Positions 39,722-51,996 of a DNA stretch of 64,000 nt are shown here, in pieces (the stretch's first letter is position 1; each line of letters begins with the position of its first letter). The DNA comes from Chachezhania sediminis (GTDB taxonomy: Bacteria; Pseudomonadota; Alphaproteobacteria; Rhodobacterales; Rhodobacteraceae): NCBI RefSeq assembly GCF_009765275.1, contig NZ_VOPH01000001.1:248001-312000 (forward strand), in the 5' to 3' direction. A program made the translations under genes and the position numbers. The notes beneath the pieces were generated by a model that made no database searches, was not told the origin of the DNA, and saw nothing but the letters and a program-made list of their open reading frames with translations.

Positions 39722-41737
39722 TCAGGCGACCTGTGCTGCAATCGCAGGCTCGTCAGACGTGTCCGCATCCCGCGCCAGGTAGACGGTCGAGGACGGGAAC
39801 GCGAAATCGGCACCGCTGGATTCGACGATAGAGCGAATCTCGTAGAGCAGTTCCTCCTGCAAGCTCGTGAACTCGTCCATGTTGCTGGCCTTGATGTTGG
39901 CATAGACGTCTATCACGATGGCGTAGTCCCCGTATTCCACCAGCCGGACACGCAACGGATCGTCCGCCACCCGCTCATGCGCCAGCATATGGTCATAGAC
40001 GCGGGAGGAAATCGTCTTGACCGTTTCGGACGGGGTTTCGTAGCGCAGGCCGATCTTGTGGCGGAAGAGGAACACGTCGCGCTTGCTGTAGTTCACGATC
40101 TTTCGCTTCGACAGGTCGCCATTGGCCACCACGATCAGGGTCCGGTCCAGCGCCCGGATCCGCGTGGACCGAATGCCGATTTCTTCCACCGTGCCGGCAA
40201 GATCGTCGAATTCGCAGAACTCGCCCACGCGGACGATCCCGTCGGCATAAAGGATGAGCCCGCCGATAAAATTCTCCAGCGTCGGCTGCGCGGCCAGTGC
40301 GATGGCCAGACCGCCGACACCCAGACCGGCGACGACACCGTAGATCGGGATACCAATCTGCGTCGCCCCGTAGCCAAGCACCAGCAGAGAGATCACCAGC
40401 GACAGCACCTTGAACCCGGTCCGCAACAGGCTGGCATCAAGGCTTGTCTTGCTGATCGACGGATTATGGACGGCCCAGATGTAGATGAGTTGGAGGATCT
40501 GGTAGGTCAGCCAGGCCGTGGTGATCCAGAAGATCACACCGGCAATGGTGGCCAGGTAGAGCAGCGTGGTCCCCGTGATGTTGATCTGTTCGTTGCAGAC
40601 GTAAAGCGTCAACCGCACCGCCAGCATCAGCAGCAGCGGGTGGATGATGCTCCGGAACTGCCGTCTTGCAAGGTTCAGCGGCAATGGCCGGACCGAATTC
40701 CACCGGATGTACAGCACGGTCGCCAGCAAAAGAAGAAACAGCGACAGCGCCATTCCCATCCATTGCCAAACTGTCTGCCCGCCGAAACGGAACATCAGCC
40801 AATCCGGGCCGGCCTGGATGATTTCGAACCATTGCGGCGGGATCAGGTTGCCAGGCGTATAGATGTAGTAGGCATAGGTATCTTCGCCCCTGTCCGAAAC
40901 AATCGGAAGCTCTTGGATCGTATGGTAGTCCTCCGGTATGCGTTCGACACTGGCGGCCGTGAAAAGGTATTCGCCGTGCCGCGGCCCTTCCTCCTGAAGT
41001 TCGATCGTCATGTTGGTGCCGGGCACAGTCCACTTCGGCCGTGTCGACTCATCGTTATCGGTCAGAACGGCACCGATTTCGATACCGGGAATATCCTCCA
41101 TCACCGGCAGGTAGATACGGTCAAAGATCTCCTGCAACTGCAGAACCAGTTCCGTACTTGTTCTTTGAAGCGTGGTTGCCGGGATCGCCGACAGATCCAT
41201 GGTTCTGGACGCCTTTTCGATAAGCGCCATCACCTTGACAACGTTATCCTGCTCTTGCCCGGTCAGTTTAATGTTGCTGGTCTGCAGATATGCGTCGCGT
41301 GTCTCGAACCAGATCCGGTTGGCCTCGTGCATGATCAGCAGGAAGCTGGCCAACGTTGCGCGCGGACTGCGGGTGTCCGGCGGAGAGATAGGGTTGTCGA
41401 CGATGCGATCGTACTCGGCCCGGAGGTCCGGGTTGTGGTCGACGGCTTCCAGCATCTCCCCGACCAGCGTCGTCACGGTCATGACTGCCGCTTCGGCATC
41501 CGACTCGCCGATGGGCCTCACATCCACGACCACTTCTTCAGCCGTGGTTCCGGTGGACTGTTCCAACGCGGCGTCCGGCGCCTGCGCGCTCCCGGGTCCG
41601 GTCATGCCGACGATCAGAAGAAGAGCCGGGAGCCAGGTCCAGCAGCTCCACCCGCGAAACGTTGCGGGAATCGCGATCGCCCCGATACGGCGGGACCGCA
41701 ATGCGTGGCAGGTCCGGTTGATCGCGGAAGGCAGCAT
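39722..41737 (-). CDS. Large MscS-family mechanosensitive channel
   Basis: The 671-residue protein has a signal-like N-terminus, a ~350-residue periplasmic domain, several transmembrane helices and the C-terminal MscS pore and beta domain. The pore helix reads VVAGLGVGGLAIALAAQPTLENFIGGL, and the C-terminal EEIGIRSTRIRALDRTLIVVANG is typical. Such channels release solutes on hypo-osmotic shock. AAGGAG lies before the ATG at 41737; the frame continues 111 codons upstream without similarity. Confidence 0.88.
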   Translation of the reverse strand: MLPSAINRTCHALRSRRIGAIAIPATFRGWSCWTWLPALLLIVGMTGPGSAQAPDAALEQSTGTTAEEVVVDVRPIGESDAEAAVMTVTTLVGEMLEAVDHNPDLRAEYDRIVDNPISPPDTRSPRATLASFLLIMHEANRIWFETRDAYLQTSNIKLTGQEQDNVVKVMALIEKASRTMDLSAIPATTLQRTSTELVLQLQEIFDRIYLPVMEDIPGIEIGAVLTDNDESTRPKWTVPGTNMTIELQEEGPRHGEYLFTAASVERIPEDYHTIQELPIVSDRGEDTYAYYIYTPGNLIPPQWFEIIQAGPDWLMFRFGGQTVWQWMGMALSLFLLLLATVLYIRWNSVRPLPLNLARRQFRSIIHPLLLMLAVRLTLYVCNEQINITGTTLLYLATIAGVIFWITTAWLTYQILQLIYIWAVHNPSISKTSLDASLLRTGFKVLSLVISLLVLGYGATQIGIPIYGVVAGLGVGGLAIALAAQPTLENFIGGLILYADGIVRVGEFCEFDDLAGTVEEIGIRSTRIRALDRTLIVVANGDLSKRKIVNYSKRDVFLFRHKIGLRYETPSETVKTISSRVYDHMLAHERVADDPLRVRLVEYGDYAIVIDVYANIKASNMDEFTSLQEELLYEIRSIVESSGADFAFPSSTVYLARDADTSDEPAIAAQVA

Positions 41738-42306
41738 CACTCGACTCCTTGTCAAACGAGGTCGATCCGGTCCGATCAGGGGAGGGTCAGGACGGGTCCG
41801 CACACGATCACGGTCTCTCTGCCCTCCTGCTTGTCGGAGCGCGGTCATTCTTACCAAGGCAGCGTCGGCCAAGGCCACGCTTCTGGTCAACCAAATGTTA
41901 CTGGTCAACCGGATTTTCCTTTCAGAACCGTCTTTTCCGCCGCGTCGGCCGAACAGGTCGACAGCCTCCCGAAGGTCTTGCCCGCTCAAGGTCTCAGGAT
42001 GGGGTGCGGTACGCCCTTGGCCCTGCCCTGGCTGGAGGCGACGGGCATCCAGCCCCTGTACGAACGCCACGTCGGCACCTGCAGGGCCAGAGCGCCCGGC
42101 CCCTGCCCTGTTCCGGCCCCTGCCCTGTCCCGCGAAGGCACCTCCGCTCGGTCAAGGGCGCATGTCGCCCGACGGGGGCATGGATGCTGTCGAATACTGT
42201 TGCTCGCCTGCCCGCCTACGTGACGGGGCCCGGACCAGGTCTGCTTCGAAGCGACCGCCTTGGCGCAGACGAGGAAGGGACCAGCCGCAACCGCGCCTGT
42301 ATCGCA
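41738..42306 (+). other. 569-base region without a convincing gene
   Basis: No frame shows family-like sequence here. The notable element is a pair of direct repeats CTGGTCAACC at 41883-41892 and 41901-41910, exactly 18 bases apart, which may be a regulator site. Confidence 0.55.
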
Positions 42307-42915
42307 TCACCCCGCGCCGCTGACGTCCAGCCCGGAACCGCCCAGGTACTTTCTCATGATGGGCCGGGTTTCGGATCGCCGCGCAACTTCGGTGAACCCC
42401 GCCTTCCGGAACGTCCCTAGGAACCCGGTCCAGGCATAGACCGCCGGGTACTTTTCTTTCGGCGTGTCCACGGGATAGCCTTCGACAATGGTTGCCCCGC
42501 ACGTCGCCGCCCGGTCGACGGCCGCGTTCAGCAGGTCAACCGACAGGCCGCCGCGTCGATACCGCTTGTCAATGTAGAAGCACGAAACCGACCAGACATC
42601 CTGATCGTCCACCGGCTTCAGCACTCGCGATGTCGCAAGTCGGTGAAAGGCCGACCTGCGGTCGATCTGGATCCAGCCGACGGTGTCGGCGCCCGCCCTG
42701 GCGACCAGCCCGGGCCCTTCTCCCCGGTCGAACAGGGCTTTCATCGCACGCCGATTGCCGTCGCCTTTGCCCGCCGCCATCTGTTTCGCGGTGCGCCGCC
42801 ACAACATGCACCAGCAGCCGCCGCAACCGCCCCTTTCGCCCATCAGGGATTCGAAATCCGGCCAGGTCGCGGGCACGATTTCGACAGGTATCGTCATCGC
42901 GGTTTCATGGGTCAC
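42307..42915 (-). CDS. GNAT-like acetyltransferase
   Basis: The ~202-residue protein has the unusual cysteine-rich segment GERGGCGGCWCMLWRR near the N-terminus, followed by a GNAT-like fold (WSVSCFYIDKRYRRGGLS for the acetyl-CoA loop). This GCN5-related subfamily is widespread but unassigned. The GTG at 42915 follows GGAG at a good distance; an ATG at 42897 is the alternative. It follows the EamA gene on the same strand, starting 35 bases after it, and its frame overlaps the EamA end only if a longer start is used. Confidence 0.75.
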   Translation of the reverse strand: MTHETAMTIPVEIVPATWPDFESLMGERGGCGGCWCMLWRRTAKQMAAGKGDGNRRAMKALFDRGEGPGLVARAGADTVGWIQIDRRSAFHRLATSRVLKPVDDQDVWSVSCFYIDKRYRRGGLSVDLLNAAVDRAATCGATIVEGYPVDTPKEKYPAVYAWTGFLGTFRKAGFTEVARRSETRPIMRKYLGGSGLDVSGAG

Positions 42916-42949
42916 GCTGAATGCTCCATTCTTGCGGCCGTGTCGGGCT

Positions 42950-43834
42950 TCACGGACCACCACGGGCCTTGTCCCGCAGGATCGTGAAGACACCGCTGGC
43001 GATAATGATCCCCGCACCGATCATCGTCATCATGTCGGGGCTTTCACGCCAGAAAATCCATCCAAACACCGTGGCCCACAGAAGGCCGGTATAGTCCAAA
43101 GGGGCCACGACCACGGCCGGGGCCAGGCGAAAGGCCTGGGTCATCATTGTCATGCCTGCAGTGCCCGCCACGGCAATGGCCGCGAACAGCCACAGATCGC
43201 CGGTCCGGACCGGAACCCAGACAAAGGGGACGATCGGCACGCTCAGAACCGCGGCGGTGCCCGTCAGATAGACAAGCAGCGTCCAGACGCTTTCGCGTGG
43301 ATCCACCCAGCGCGCGCTGAGCATCAGCATGGCCGCCACAAGCGCCGTTGCGACAGGCAAAAGCGATATCGGCTGGAACGTCGCCGCACCTGGGCGGATG
43401 ATCACCAGTACCCCGATGAAACCCGCCAGGACCGCCAGCCAGCGCCGCCAGCCGATATCCGCGCCAAGGAACAGCGCCGAGATGACGGTGATGAAGAAGG
43501 GCGCCACGAAGAAAAGCGCCGTTGCCTCGGCCAGGGGAAGATAGATGAAGCTGGTGAAGAACATCATCGTGGCCACGACCCAAAGCGCGCCGCGCAGCAG
43601 GTGCGCAAGCGGCCGATGGGACCGCAAGGCCGACGGCCCCCCCATGACCAGCGCGATGACGACGGTGAACGGCAGGGCGATCACGTTTCGCAGGAACAGG
43701 ATCTGAAGCGGGGAATAGCCCGACGTCAGCGCCTTCGCGATGGCGTCATTGGCGCTGAGAAAGGCCACGCCGGCACACATCAACAAGACGCCCTGCATCT
43801 GGGGGACATGGCCGCCGGACGTTGCAGAATTCAT
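42950..43834 (-). CDS. EamA-family (DMT) transporter
   Basis: The 294-residue protein has about ten membrane segments in two EamA repeats (LLMCAGVAFLSANDAIAKAL; LPLAEATALFFVAPFFITVIS; APLDYTGLLWATVFGWIFWRE). It is a drug/metabolite-type permease with unknown substrate. It is divergent from an Lrp-family regulator, a common pairing in which the regulator senses an amino acid that the permease exports. Confidence 0.87.
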   Translation of the reverse strand: MNSATSGGHVPQMQGVLLMCAGVAFLSANDAIAKALTSGYSPLQILFLRNVIALPFTVVIALVMGGPSALRSHRPLAHLLRGALWVVATMMFFTSFIYLPLAEATALFFVAPFFITVISALFLGADIGWRRWLAVLAGFIGVLVIIRPGAATFQPISLLPVATALVAAMLMLSARWVDPRESVWTLLVYLTGTAAVLSVPIVPFVWVPVRTGDLWLFAAIAVAGTAGMTMMTQAFRLAPAVVVAPLDYTGLLWATVFGWIFWRESPDMMTMIGAGIIIASGVFTILRDKARGGP

Positions 43835-44027
43835 GTCGCCCCCCTTGGCGGTGCCCGCCCCCGACCGGCCTCCGGCCCCACGATTTCGGACAGCCCAGGA
43901 GCCGCGACCGGGGCACCTTCGACGGTCACTCTATGCGGAAATTACGGATTTTTTCTTGCTTTATCACCCGGAATTTGTCCTATTTGTGCATAGACCTGCC
44001 CCAAACCGTCAGAAAGGAGGTCGGTTC

Positions 44028-44489
44028 ATGCACGAACTGGACGAAGTCGACCGTCGCATCCTGCGCGTCATGCAATCGGACGGATCCCTTTCGGTCACCG
44101 AAATCGCCGACCGGATCGGTCTTTCCCAGTCCCCTTGTTCGCGGCGTGTCTCGCGGCTGACGGAAACCGGCATCATTCTTGGAAAATCCGTCATCCTCGA
44201 CCGCAAGAAGCTTGGGTTCAACGCGATCATTCTGGTGCGCATCAAACTGACATCCCATGGCCGCCAGTCCTTCAAACAGTTCCAGCAGGCCGTCCTGCGG
44301 ATCCCAGAGGTGCAGGTCGTCCAGCTGATGCTTGGCGACTATGATTTCAACGTCCGCGTGGTCGTGCGCGACCTGGACCACTTTCACGTACTGCTGCAGG
44401 AGCAGCTTGTCCTGCTGCCCGGCGTGCAGGAAATCCAGAGCTCTGTCCTTCTGGACGAGCTGAAATACACGACCCAGCTTCCGTTATAG
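44028..44489 (+). CDS. Lrp/AsnC-family regulator
   Basis: The 153-residue protein has the AsnC helix-turn-helix (ELDEVDRRILRVMQSDGSLSVTEIADRIGLSQSPCSRRVSRL) and the ligand/dimer domain (VVQLMLGDYDFNVRVVVRDLDHFHVLL). An ideal ribosome site AGAAAGGAGG precedes the ATG at 44028. It diverges from the EamA transporter gene and may control it in response to an amino acid. Confidence 0.93.
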   Translation: MHELDEVDRRILRVMQSDGSLSVTEIADRIGLSQSPCSRRVSRLTETGIILGKSVILDRKKLGFNAIILVRIKLTSHGRQSFKQFQQAVLRIPEVQVVQLMLGDYDFNVRVVVRDLDHFHVLLQEQLVLLPGVQEIQSSVLLDELKYTTQLPL

Positions 44490-44556
44490 GCCAGACGTCG
44501 CAAACGAAAGATGACCTTGGCCGCGAGGGCAACGGCCAAAGGCACGACCTGTGGAC

Positions 44557-44580
44557 ATCCGCCCCCCTGTGCGGGCGGAT
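44557..44580. terminator. Hairpin downstream of the Lrp-family gene
   Basis: ATCCGCCC and GGGCGGAT form an eight-base-pair stem with an eight-base loop. There is no T run, so it may be a weak terminator. The rest of the spacer to 44777 shows no convincing gene. Confidence 0.4.
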
Positions 44581-44777
44581 CCAACGTCCAAGCGATGCCG
44601 ACCGTCAACAGCGTGACGACGAAGACGATGTCGTCCGAAAGGCGCTGGCCGATCGAAATAAGGGGCCAGTTCATACAGCTTCTGTCGCGACTTGAACACA
44701 CGGCTTCATCGATGACGCTTTTGCCCGTGAGCTGGCGTTTCTGCGAATTGCCTGCGGGAAACGGCGAAGCCTGGCTG

Positions 44778-46108
44778 TCAGTTGGCGAACTCTTCGCGGC
44801 GCAAACCGTGTTTCTGCATCTTGTCGTACAGCGTCTTCCGCGACAGACCGAGAACCTCGTATGTCGCCTTGAGGCTTCCGTTCTGTGCAGCCAGTGTTGC
44901 AGCGATGATACCGCGCTCGATGCGGTCCATGCGTTCCGCAAGCGTCCGTCCGCTTGCAGTCTCGATCGGTCTTTCGTTCTCCAGACCCAGAACGAAAAGC
45001 TCCGCCGCGTTGCGGAGTTCGCGCATGTTGCCCGCCCAGGTCCGGTTTCCCAACTCGATGAGTTTCTCGGGCGTAATTGCCGGTTCGGGCTTTTTGAAGC
45101 GCCGGGCTGCATCGGTCACGAACCTCTGGAACAGGCTTGGCAGATCTTCGGGCCGGTCGGACAGAGCGGGAAGATGGATCGTGACTGGGTTGATCCGGTA
45201 GAGCAGATCGTCCCTGAATTCGCCGGCCGCGACCAGCGGCTCCAAGGGCATGCGGCTGGAGGCGACGAAGCGTGCATCCAGTGGCACGCGTTCGGTGGCG
45301 CCCAAAGGCAGGACCGCGCGGTCCTCGATGACGCGCAGCAGTTTGGCTTGCAGGGACAGGGAGATCGATCCGATTTCATCCAGAAAGATCGTGCCGCCCC
45401 GCCCGTGTTCGAGCCGACCGATCCTGGATCGGGTGGCCCCGGGAAAGGCGCCGGAAACGTAGCCGAAAAGCTCGGTTTCGATCTGCGCTTCCGGCAGAGC
45501 GGTCAGGTCAATGGTGACGAAAGGTTCCTCGCGCCCCCGCTCTCGGGTACAATGGATCGCGCGGGCGACGTGTTCCTTGCCGGTTCCCGTCGCGCCGACG
45601 ATCAGGACGTCGATATCGCTCTGGGCGATGGTCTGGACCTTGCGGCGCAGTTCGACGATCGGGGCGGACTGTCCAAGGATCAATGCGTCGAGTGAACTGT
45701 CGACCGTTGCGGTTTCGCGCAGTTCGCGCAGTTCCAGAACCAGTCTGCGGTGCTCCAGACCACGCTCGATGGCGCTGGTCATGCGATCCTTGGCGAAGGG
45801 CTTTTCGATGAAATCGAAGGCTCCCTTGCCAAGAGCTTTGACCGCCAAGGGCACATCGCCGTGACCGGTGATCATAACGACCGGGATTGTCATGTCGACT
45901 TGGAGCACGGCGTCGAGAAATTGCAGGCCGTCCATGCCGGGCATCTTGATGTCGGACACGACGATGCCGCCGAAATTCGGGCCGATCCTTTCGACGGCCC
46001 GTTCAGCGCGGGCAAAGGCCAGGACGTCGTGCCCCGCCAGTTCGAGTTGCTGGCTGAGTGACCGACGGATTTCTTCGTCGTCGTCCACAAGGATGATGTC
46101 AGGATCGC

Positions 46109-46112
<4 letters not shown>
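44778..46112 (-). CDS. DctD-like sigma-54 response regulator
   Basis: The 444-residue protein has a receiver domain with phospho-acceptor D54 (VVSDIKMPGMDG), a sigma-54 AAA+ domain (Walker A GATGTGKEHVARAIH; GGTIFLDEIGSIS for Walker B) and a C-terminal Fis helix-turn-helix (LKATYEVLGLSRKTLYDKM). The sigma-54 loop reads GAFPGA instead of the usual GAFTGA. It overlaps the sensor kinase gene by four bases. The target is probably the TAXI TRAP transporter upstream. Confidence 0.9.
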
Positions 46113-48019
<1,907 letters not shown>

Positions 48020-48125
48020 GACCTGTTATCGCGCTTTGCCATGTTCTCATTTTCGATTGGAATTTTCGTCCGCGCAACGGAAAGCGACCGGACAGCCCCT
48101 GGCCATCCCGTTACTTGAAGGTGTT

Positions 48126-48156
48126 GGCGTGCGCCCCGTTTTCGGGGGCGCACGCC
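48126..48156 (-). terminator. Strong hairpin between TRAP permease and sensor kinase
   Basis: GGCGTGCGCCCC and GGGGCGCACGCC form a 12-base-pair stem with a short loop, ten bases after the permease stop. It may reduce readthrough into the kinase gene. Confidence 0.6.
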
Positions 48157-48165
48157 GCAACACGA

Positions 48166-50412
48166 TCAGATGGTGCTGGGCTTGTCCTGATCGCTCAGCA
48201 ACTTCGATGCCGTGATGTCCACGTCCCGGAACCGGTGCATCGCGTAGCCGGCAGCGACGAGTGCCAAGCCAACAAGGTCGCTCAGCACCCCGCCCTCGAT
48301 CAGGAACAGCGCCGCCAGGACAAGAAAGGCCCGTGTGACGTTGCTGGCACGGCCCAGAAGGAACCATCCCTGAACGCCGGCCGACAGCAGGTAGACGCCG
48401 ACGATCGAGGTGATGGCCGCCCGGATGATCTCGAACCACGTGCCGTCCATCAGGATCGCCCCGTTGTAGAAGAACATGAAGGGCACGATGAAGGCCGCGA
48501 TGCCGATCTTGAAGGACGCGACCGACGTCTCCATCGGGTTGGCACCGGAAATCCCCGCAGCGGCGTAGCTGGCCAAGGCGACCGGAGGCGTGATCGCCGA
48601 CAGAACGGCGAAGTAGAAGACGAAGAAGTGCGCCGTCAGCGGCCCGATCCCAAGTTGCACAAGCCCCGGCGCCACGACAGAAGCCGCAACCGCGTAGGCC
48701 GCCGTGGTCGGCATGCCCATCCCCAGCAGGATCGAGATGCACATCGCGAAGAACAGCGCCAGGAACTGCGAGGCCGAGGCAAGGTCCAACAGCACCGACG
48801 AGAAGCGCGCACCGACGCCGGTCAGGCTGATGACACCCACGATGATGCCCGCACAGGCGCAGACCGTGATGATCTGGATCGACATGATGCCGCCCATCTC
48901 GAACGCCTTGGCGATCTTCTTGGGCCCCATGCGGTTGACCGTCAGCCAGCTGACCGCGACAGCGGCGACTGTGGCGTAGACACCGGCACGGATCACCGAA
49001 TAGCCAAAGAACAGCGCGACGATCAGGATGATGATCGGAATGAAGAGGAAGATCTTCTTCATCAGGGCCCGAGTCGACGGGATCTCGTCCTCGCTCATGC
49101 CCTCCATACCCAGCTTTGCAGCTTCAAAGTCGACCATGAAGTAGACGGAAATAAAGTAGAGAGCTGCCGGAATGATCGCGGCAATGGCGATATCGGTGTA
49201 GGGGATGCCCGTGATCTCGGCCATGATGAACGCACCCGCGCCCATGATCGGCGGCACGATCTGTCCGCCGGTCGAGGCTGCGGCCTCGATCGCGCCGGCG
49301 GTCTTCTTCTTGTAACCGACCTTGTTCATCAGCGGTATGGTGAGCGAGCCGGTCGCAACCACATTGCCCGCCGACGTGCCGTTGATCATGCCCATGAGGC
49401 CGGAGGCGAAGATCGCCACCTTGGCCGGGCCGCCCCGCGCCCTGCCCGCCAGAGAGAAGGCGAAGTTGACGAAATAGTCGCCGACCTTCGACGCCTGCAG
49501 GAACGCGGCGAAGATGATGAAGAGGATGATGTAGGTGGACGACACCGCCGTCGTCGGCCCAAGGATACCGGCGTCGGTATAGAGCTGGCTGAAGAACCGT
49601 CCCCATTGGATCGGCGGGGAATTCAGGAAGCCCGGAAGGAACTGCCCGGTGAACACGTAGATCAGGAAGACCGCCGAGATCACGACCAGCGCAAGGCCCG
49701 CGACGCGGCGCGTCACTTCCAGGATCAGCGCACTGCCTGCCACGGCCGCCATAGAGATGCCGATGGGCGCGAAGGGCGTGCCGGTCGAGTTGCGCATCAG
49801 GGTGCCGTAGATGGTCACCAGATAGACGGCCACCGAAACCGCGCAGACCGAAAGAACCAGGTCGGGAATTGCGAAGCCCGAGCGGACGCGCCGGTGCCAC
49901 CAGCTCAGTCCGATTCCCCCGAAGGTGGCAACCCAAAGCGGCGCGCCAAAGAGCCAAGTTTCGCGGAACTTGATCGTCGCATCCATCCCGTTCCACATGA
50001 CGCCGGAGCTGATCTGAAACGCGAACCAGATCGCCATGATCAACGACAGGATCGCCGGGATCCCAAGGGCCAGGGCAAGAATGCCGATTAGCCGCGTTTC
50101 GTCGTTCTTGTCTTCGGGAAAGGCATTGGGCGCGTATAGCAGAAAGCCAAGGATCAGCGCACCGGCCACGTGGACGATGCGGAAGTTCCAGGTTTCCATC
50201 GGAAAAGTCGGCAGGAAGGGCAGATTGATCCCCGTCACGGACGAGATCGACAGCCCCGTGAGGGCCGCCATGTGAAACGCTGCGTAAAGGCCGGCGGCCA
50301 CGGCGATGGCGGTATAGCGCCATCCTTCGAAGACCCGCCGGTTGCCTTCGACGATCTCGTCGTCGACGCCCTCGGCGATAGTGCGTTCGTCATCCATTGT
50401 CGTCTGGGACAT
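48166..50412 (-). CDS. TRAP transporter permease, fused small and large subunits
   Basis: The 748-residue protein fuses the 4TM DctQ-like and 12TM DctM-like membrane subunits, the form paired with TAXI receptors. Typical sequences are GMINGTSAGNVVATGSLTIPLM, AASTGGQIVPPIMGAGAFIMAE and GMGMPTTAAYAVAASVVAPGL. The system imports organic acids using a sodium or proton gradient. It follows the receptor gene with 75 bases between. Confidence 0.93.
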   Translation of the reverse strand: MSQTTMDDERTIAEGVDDEIVEGNRRVFEGWRYTAIAVAAGLYAAFHMAALTGLSISSVTGINLPFLPTFPMETWNFRIVHVAGALILGFLLYAPNAFPEDKNDETRLIGILALALGIPAILSLIMAIWFAFQISSGVMWNGMDATIKFRETWLFGAPLWVATFGGIGLSWWHRRVRSGFAIPDLVLSVCAVSVAVYLVTIYGTLMRNSTGTPFAPIGISMAAVAGSALILEVTRRVAGLALVVISAVFLIYVFTGQFLPGFLNSPPIQWGRFFSQLYTDAGILGPTTAVSSTYIILFIIFAAFLQASKVGDYFVNFAFSLAGRARGGPAKVAIFASGLMGMINGTSAGNVVATGSLTIPLMNKVGYKKKTAGAIEAAASTGGQIVPPIMGAGAFIMAEITGIPYTDIAIAAIIPAALYFISVYFMVDFEAAKLGMEGMSEDEIPSTRALMKKIFLFIPIIILIVALFFGYSVIRAGVYATVAAVAVSWLTVNRMGPKKIAKAFEMGGIMSIQIITVCACAGIIVGVISLTGVGARFSSVLLDLASASQFLALFFAMCISILLGMGMPTTAAYAVAASVVAPGLVQLGIGPLTAHFFVFYFAVLSAITPPVALASYAAAGISGANPMETSVASFKIGIAAFIVPFMFFYNGAILMDGTWFEIIRAAITSIVGVYLLSAGVQGWFLLGRASNVTRAFLVLAALFLIEGGVLSDLVGLALVAAGYAMHRFRDVDITASKLLSDQDKPSTI

Positions 50413-50487
50413 CTCGTGCTTCCTCCCAAGATGGTGATGGATCCGGGCCTGTCCGTATGGGCCCGGATCAAGCTGCTTTCGCGCGTG

Positions 50488-51480
50488 TCAGCCGCCAAAG
50501 ACTTTGTCGTCGGAAATCTCGACGTCGGTATTTTCGCGGAACCAGGCAGCTGCACCGGGATGCCACAGCAGAACGGTGTTCTTGTCCGCGTTCTCGGGCA
50601 GTGTCGTCCGGGCTGCACGGTGGATGTTCACCATCCGCTCGTTGTCGGACATGACGGCGCCGACCACAGCTTTCACGAAGCTTTCGGGCAGGTCACAGTT
50701 CGCAATCGCGAAGTTCCACATGGCGACCGACGCCGCGGGCTCTTCCAGCGTCGTGTAGGTTTCACCCGGAATTTCGAAGGCCGAGACCGGGAAGGCGTCC
50801 ATCAGCTGCTTCTGTTCTTCGTCGGTGAATTCGATGATGTTCACATCGGTCTGGACTTCCAGCTGGCTCACGGCCGGAACCGGGATACCCGCTGCAAACG
50901 CGATCACGTCCAGAAGTCCGTCCTGCAGCTGACCGCCAAGGTCGGACCAGCCACCGTTGCGGCGTTCGTAATTGACACCCAGCGTGTCCATCATCCGCGG
51001 GAAATACGTGTCGGAGGTCGAGCCCGCCGGACCGAAGCCGATCTTCGCACCGTCGGGGATGTCCGAAATGCTCTCGATACCCGACGAGGTCAGTGCGGTG
51101 ACCGAGAACGGCGTCTGGTACATCGGGAACATCGCGCAGGCATTGGTCATCTTCAGACCGGGCGCGATCGGGTTGGTGCCTTCCATGCTCTCGCGTGCGG
51201 GGCCAAGCGTCGTCATGCCGAAGGCCAGATCACCGGTATGAACCAGGGCCATGTTCTGCATGGGCCCACCCGTCACCTCGGCGCCGCCGGAAATGCCCAG
51301 TTCGTCGGCGACAAGATTGGCCCAACCGGAGCCGTAGGCGAAATAGGTGCCGCCCTGGCTTGCGGTGCCGACCGTGAAGCTGGACGGCCAGTCCGAGCGG
51401 TCGACCTCTTGTGCTTGGGCCGTGCCTGTGATGCCCAATGCAAGGGTAAAGCTGGCCAGGATCGCAACGTGCGTATTCAT
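50488..51480 (-). CDS. TAXI-family TRAP solute receptor
   Basis: The 330-residue periplasmic protein has a signal peptide (residues ~1-23, ending AQA|QE) and a TAXI receptor domain (FTVGTASQGGTYFAYGSGWANLV; DIPDGAKIGFGPAGSTSDTYF). TAXI receptors bind glutamate, 2-oxoglutarate or related acids; the ligand here is unknown. GGAGGAG precedes the ATG at 51480. It is the first gene of the receptor-permease-sensor-regulator cluster. Confidence 0.92.
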   Translation of the reverse strand: MNTHVAILASFTLALGITGTAQAQEVDRSDWPSSFTVGTASQGGTYFAYGSGWANLVADELGISGGAEVTGGPMQNMALVHTGDLAFGMTTLGPARESMEGTNPIAPGLKMTNACAMFPMYQTPFSVTALTSSGIESISDIPDGAKIGFGPAGSTSDTYFPRMMDTLGVNYERRNGGWSDLGGQLQDGLLDVIAFAAGIPVPAVSQLEVQTDVNIIEFTDEEQKQLMDAFPVSAFEIPGETYTTLEEPAASVAMWNFAIANCDLPESFVKAVVGAVMSDNERMVNIHRAARTTLPENADKNTVLLWHPGAAAWFRENTDVEISDDKVFGG

Positions 51481-51996
51481 GTAAACTCCTCCGATTTCGA
51501 CTGAACTGCGCAATGTGCGCGCTCCCGTCGACGAAGGATTGAGCAGACGAATACCGGCTATGCAAAAGCTGCAGAGCGGAAAACTCGCTGTATTTGGGCA
51601 TGAGGGGCCACGACGTTTCTTCGCTCACCCATTCGGTGGTTCAGAGCGTGTAAGATTGTCTACATACCCCAGACCAGACCCGCCTGAGGGCCGGTGTTTC
51701 GGACTCTCGGACCGGACGTGTCATCAGCCTGTTTCTGCGGCGGATGCGCGATTCGGCAAAGCTGATCTGTTGCGCCGCAATTATGGGCATCGCCTCGGTT
51801 TCCAGGTCATCACCCCGTGCCCATCGCTTTCAAAAGGAGTTTCTGCCTTCGCTTTCAGTCGACTGGGCGAACTCCGGTTGCTTGGGGCCAAATCAGCTCA
51901 CCGGATACTGCGGCTCAAGGGTCAGGACTCGTTCTCATCTCTTAGCCAGAACATCACGGCTCGGCGCGGGCCTGCCAAAGCTTCATCCTGCGCGGG
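51481..51996 (-). other. Intergenic region upstream of the TAXI receptor
   Basis: This 516-base spacer lies between the receptor and trkH on the same strand. I found no gene with coding character and no clear sigma-54 (GG-N10-GC) promoter. TGCGCAATGTGCGCG (51517-51531) is a weak inverted repeat. Confidence 0.5.

Noticed and set aside
44384-44674. 96-codon minus-strand frame with two hydrophobic stretches
   Set aside because: It lacks a ribosome site, overlaps the Lrp gene on the opposite strand and matches no family I know; it could be a remnant but cannot be supported.
51481-51996. Sigma-54 promoter for the TAXI operon
   Set aside because: No GG-N10-GC element with good context was found; near matches have wrong spacing.
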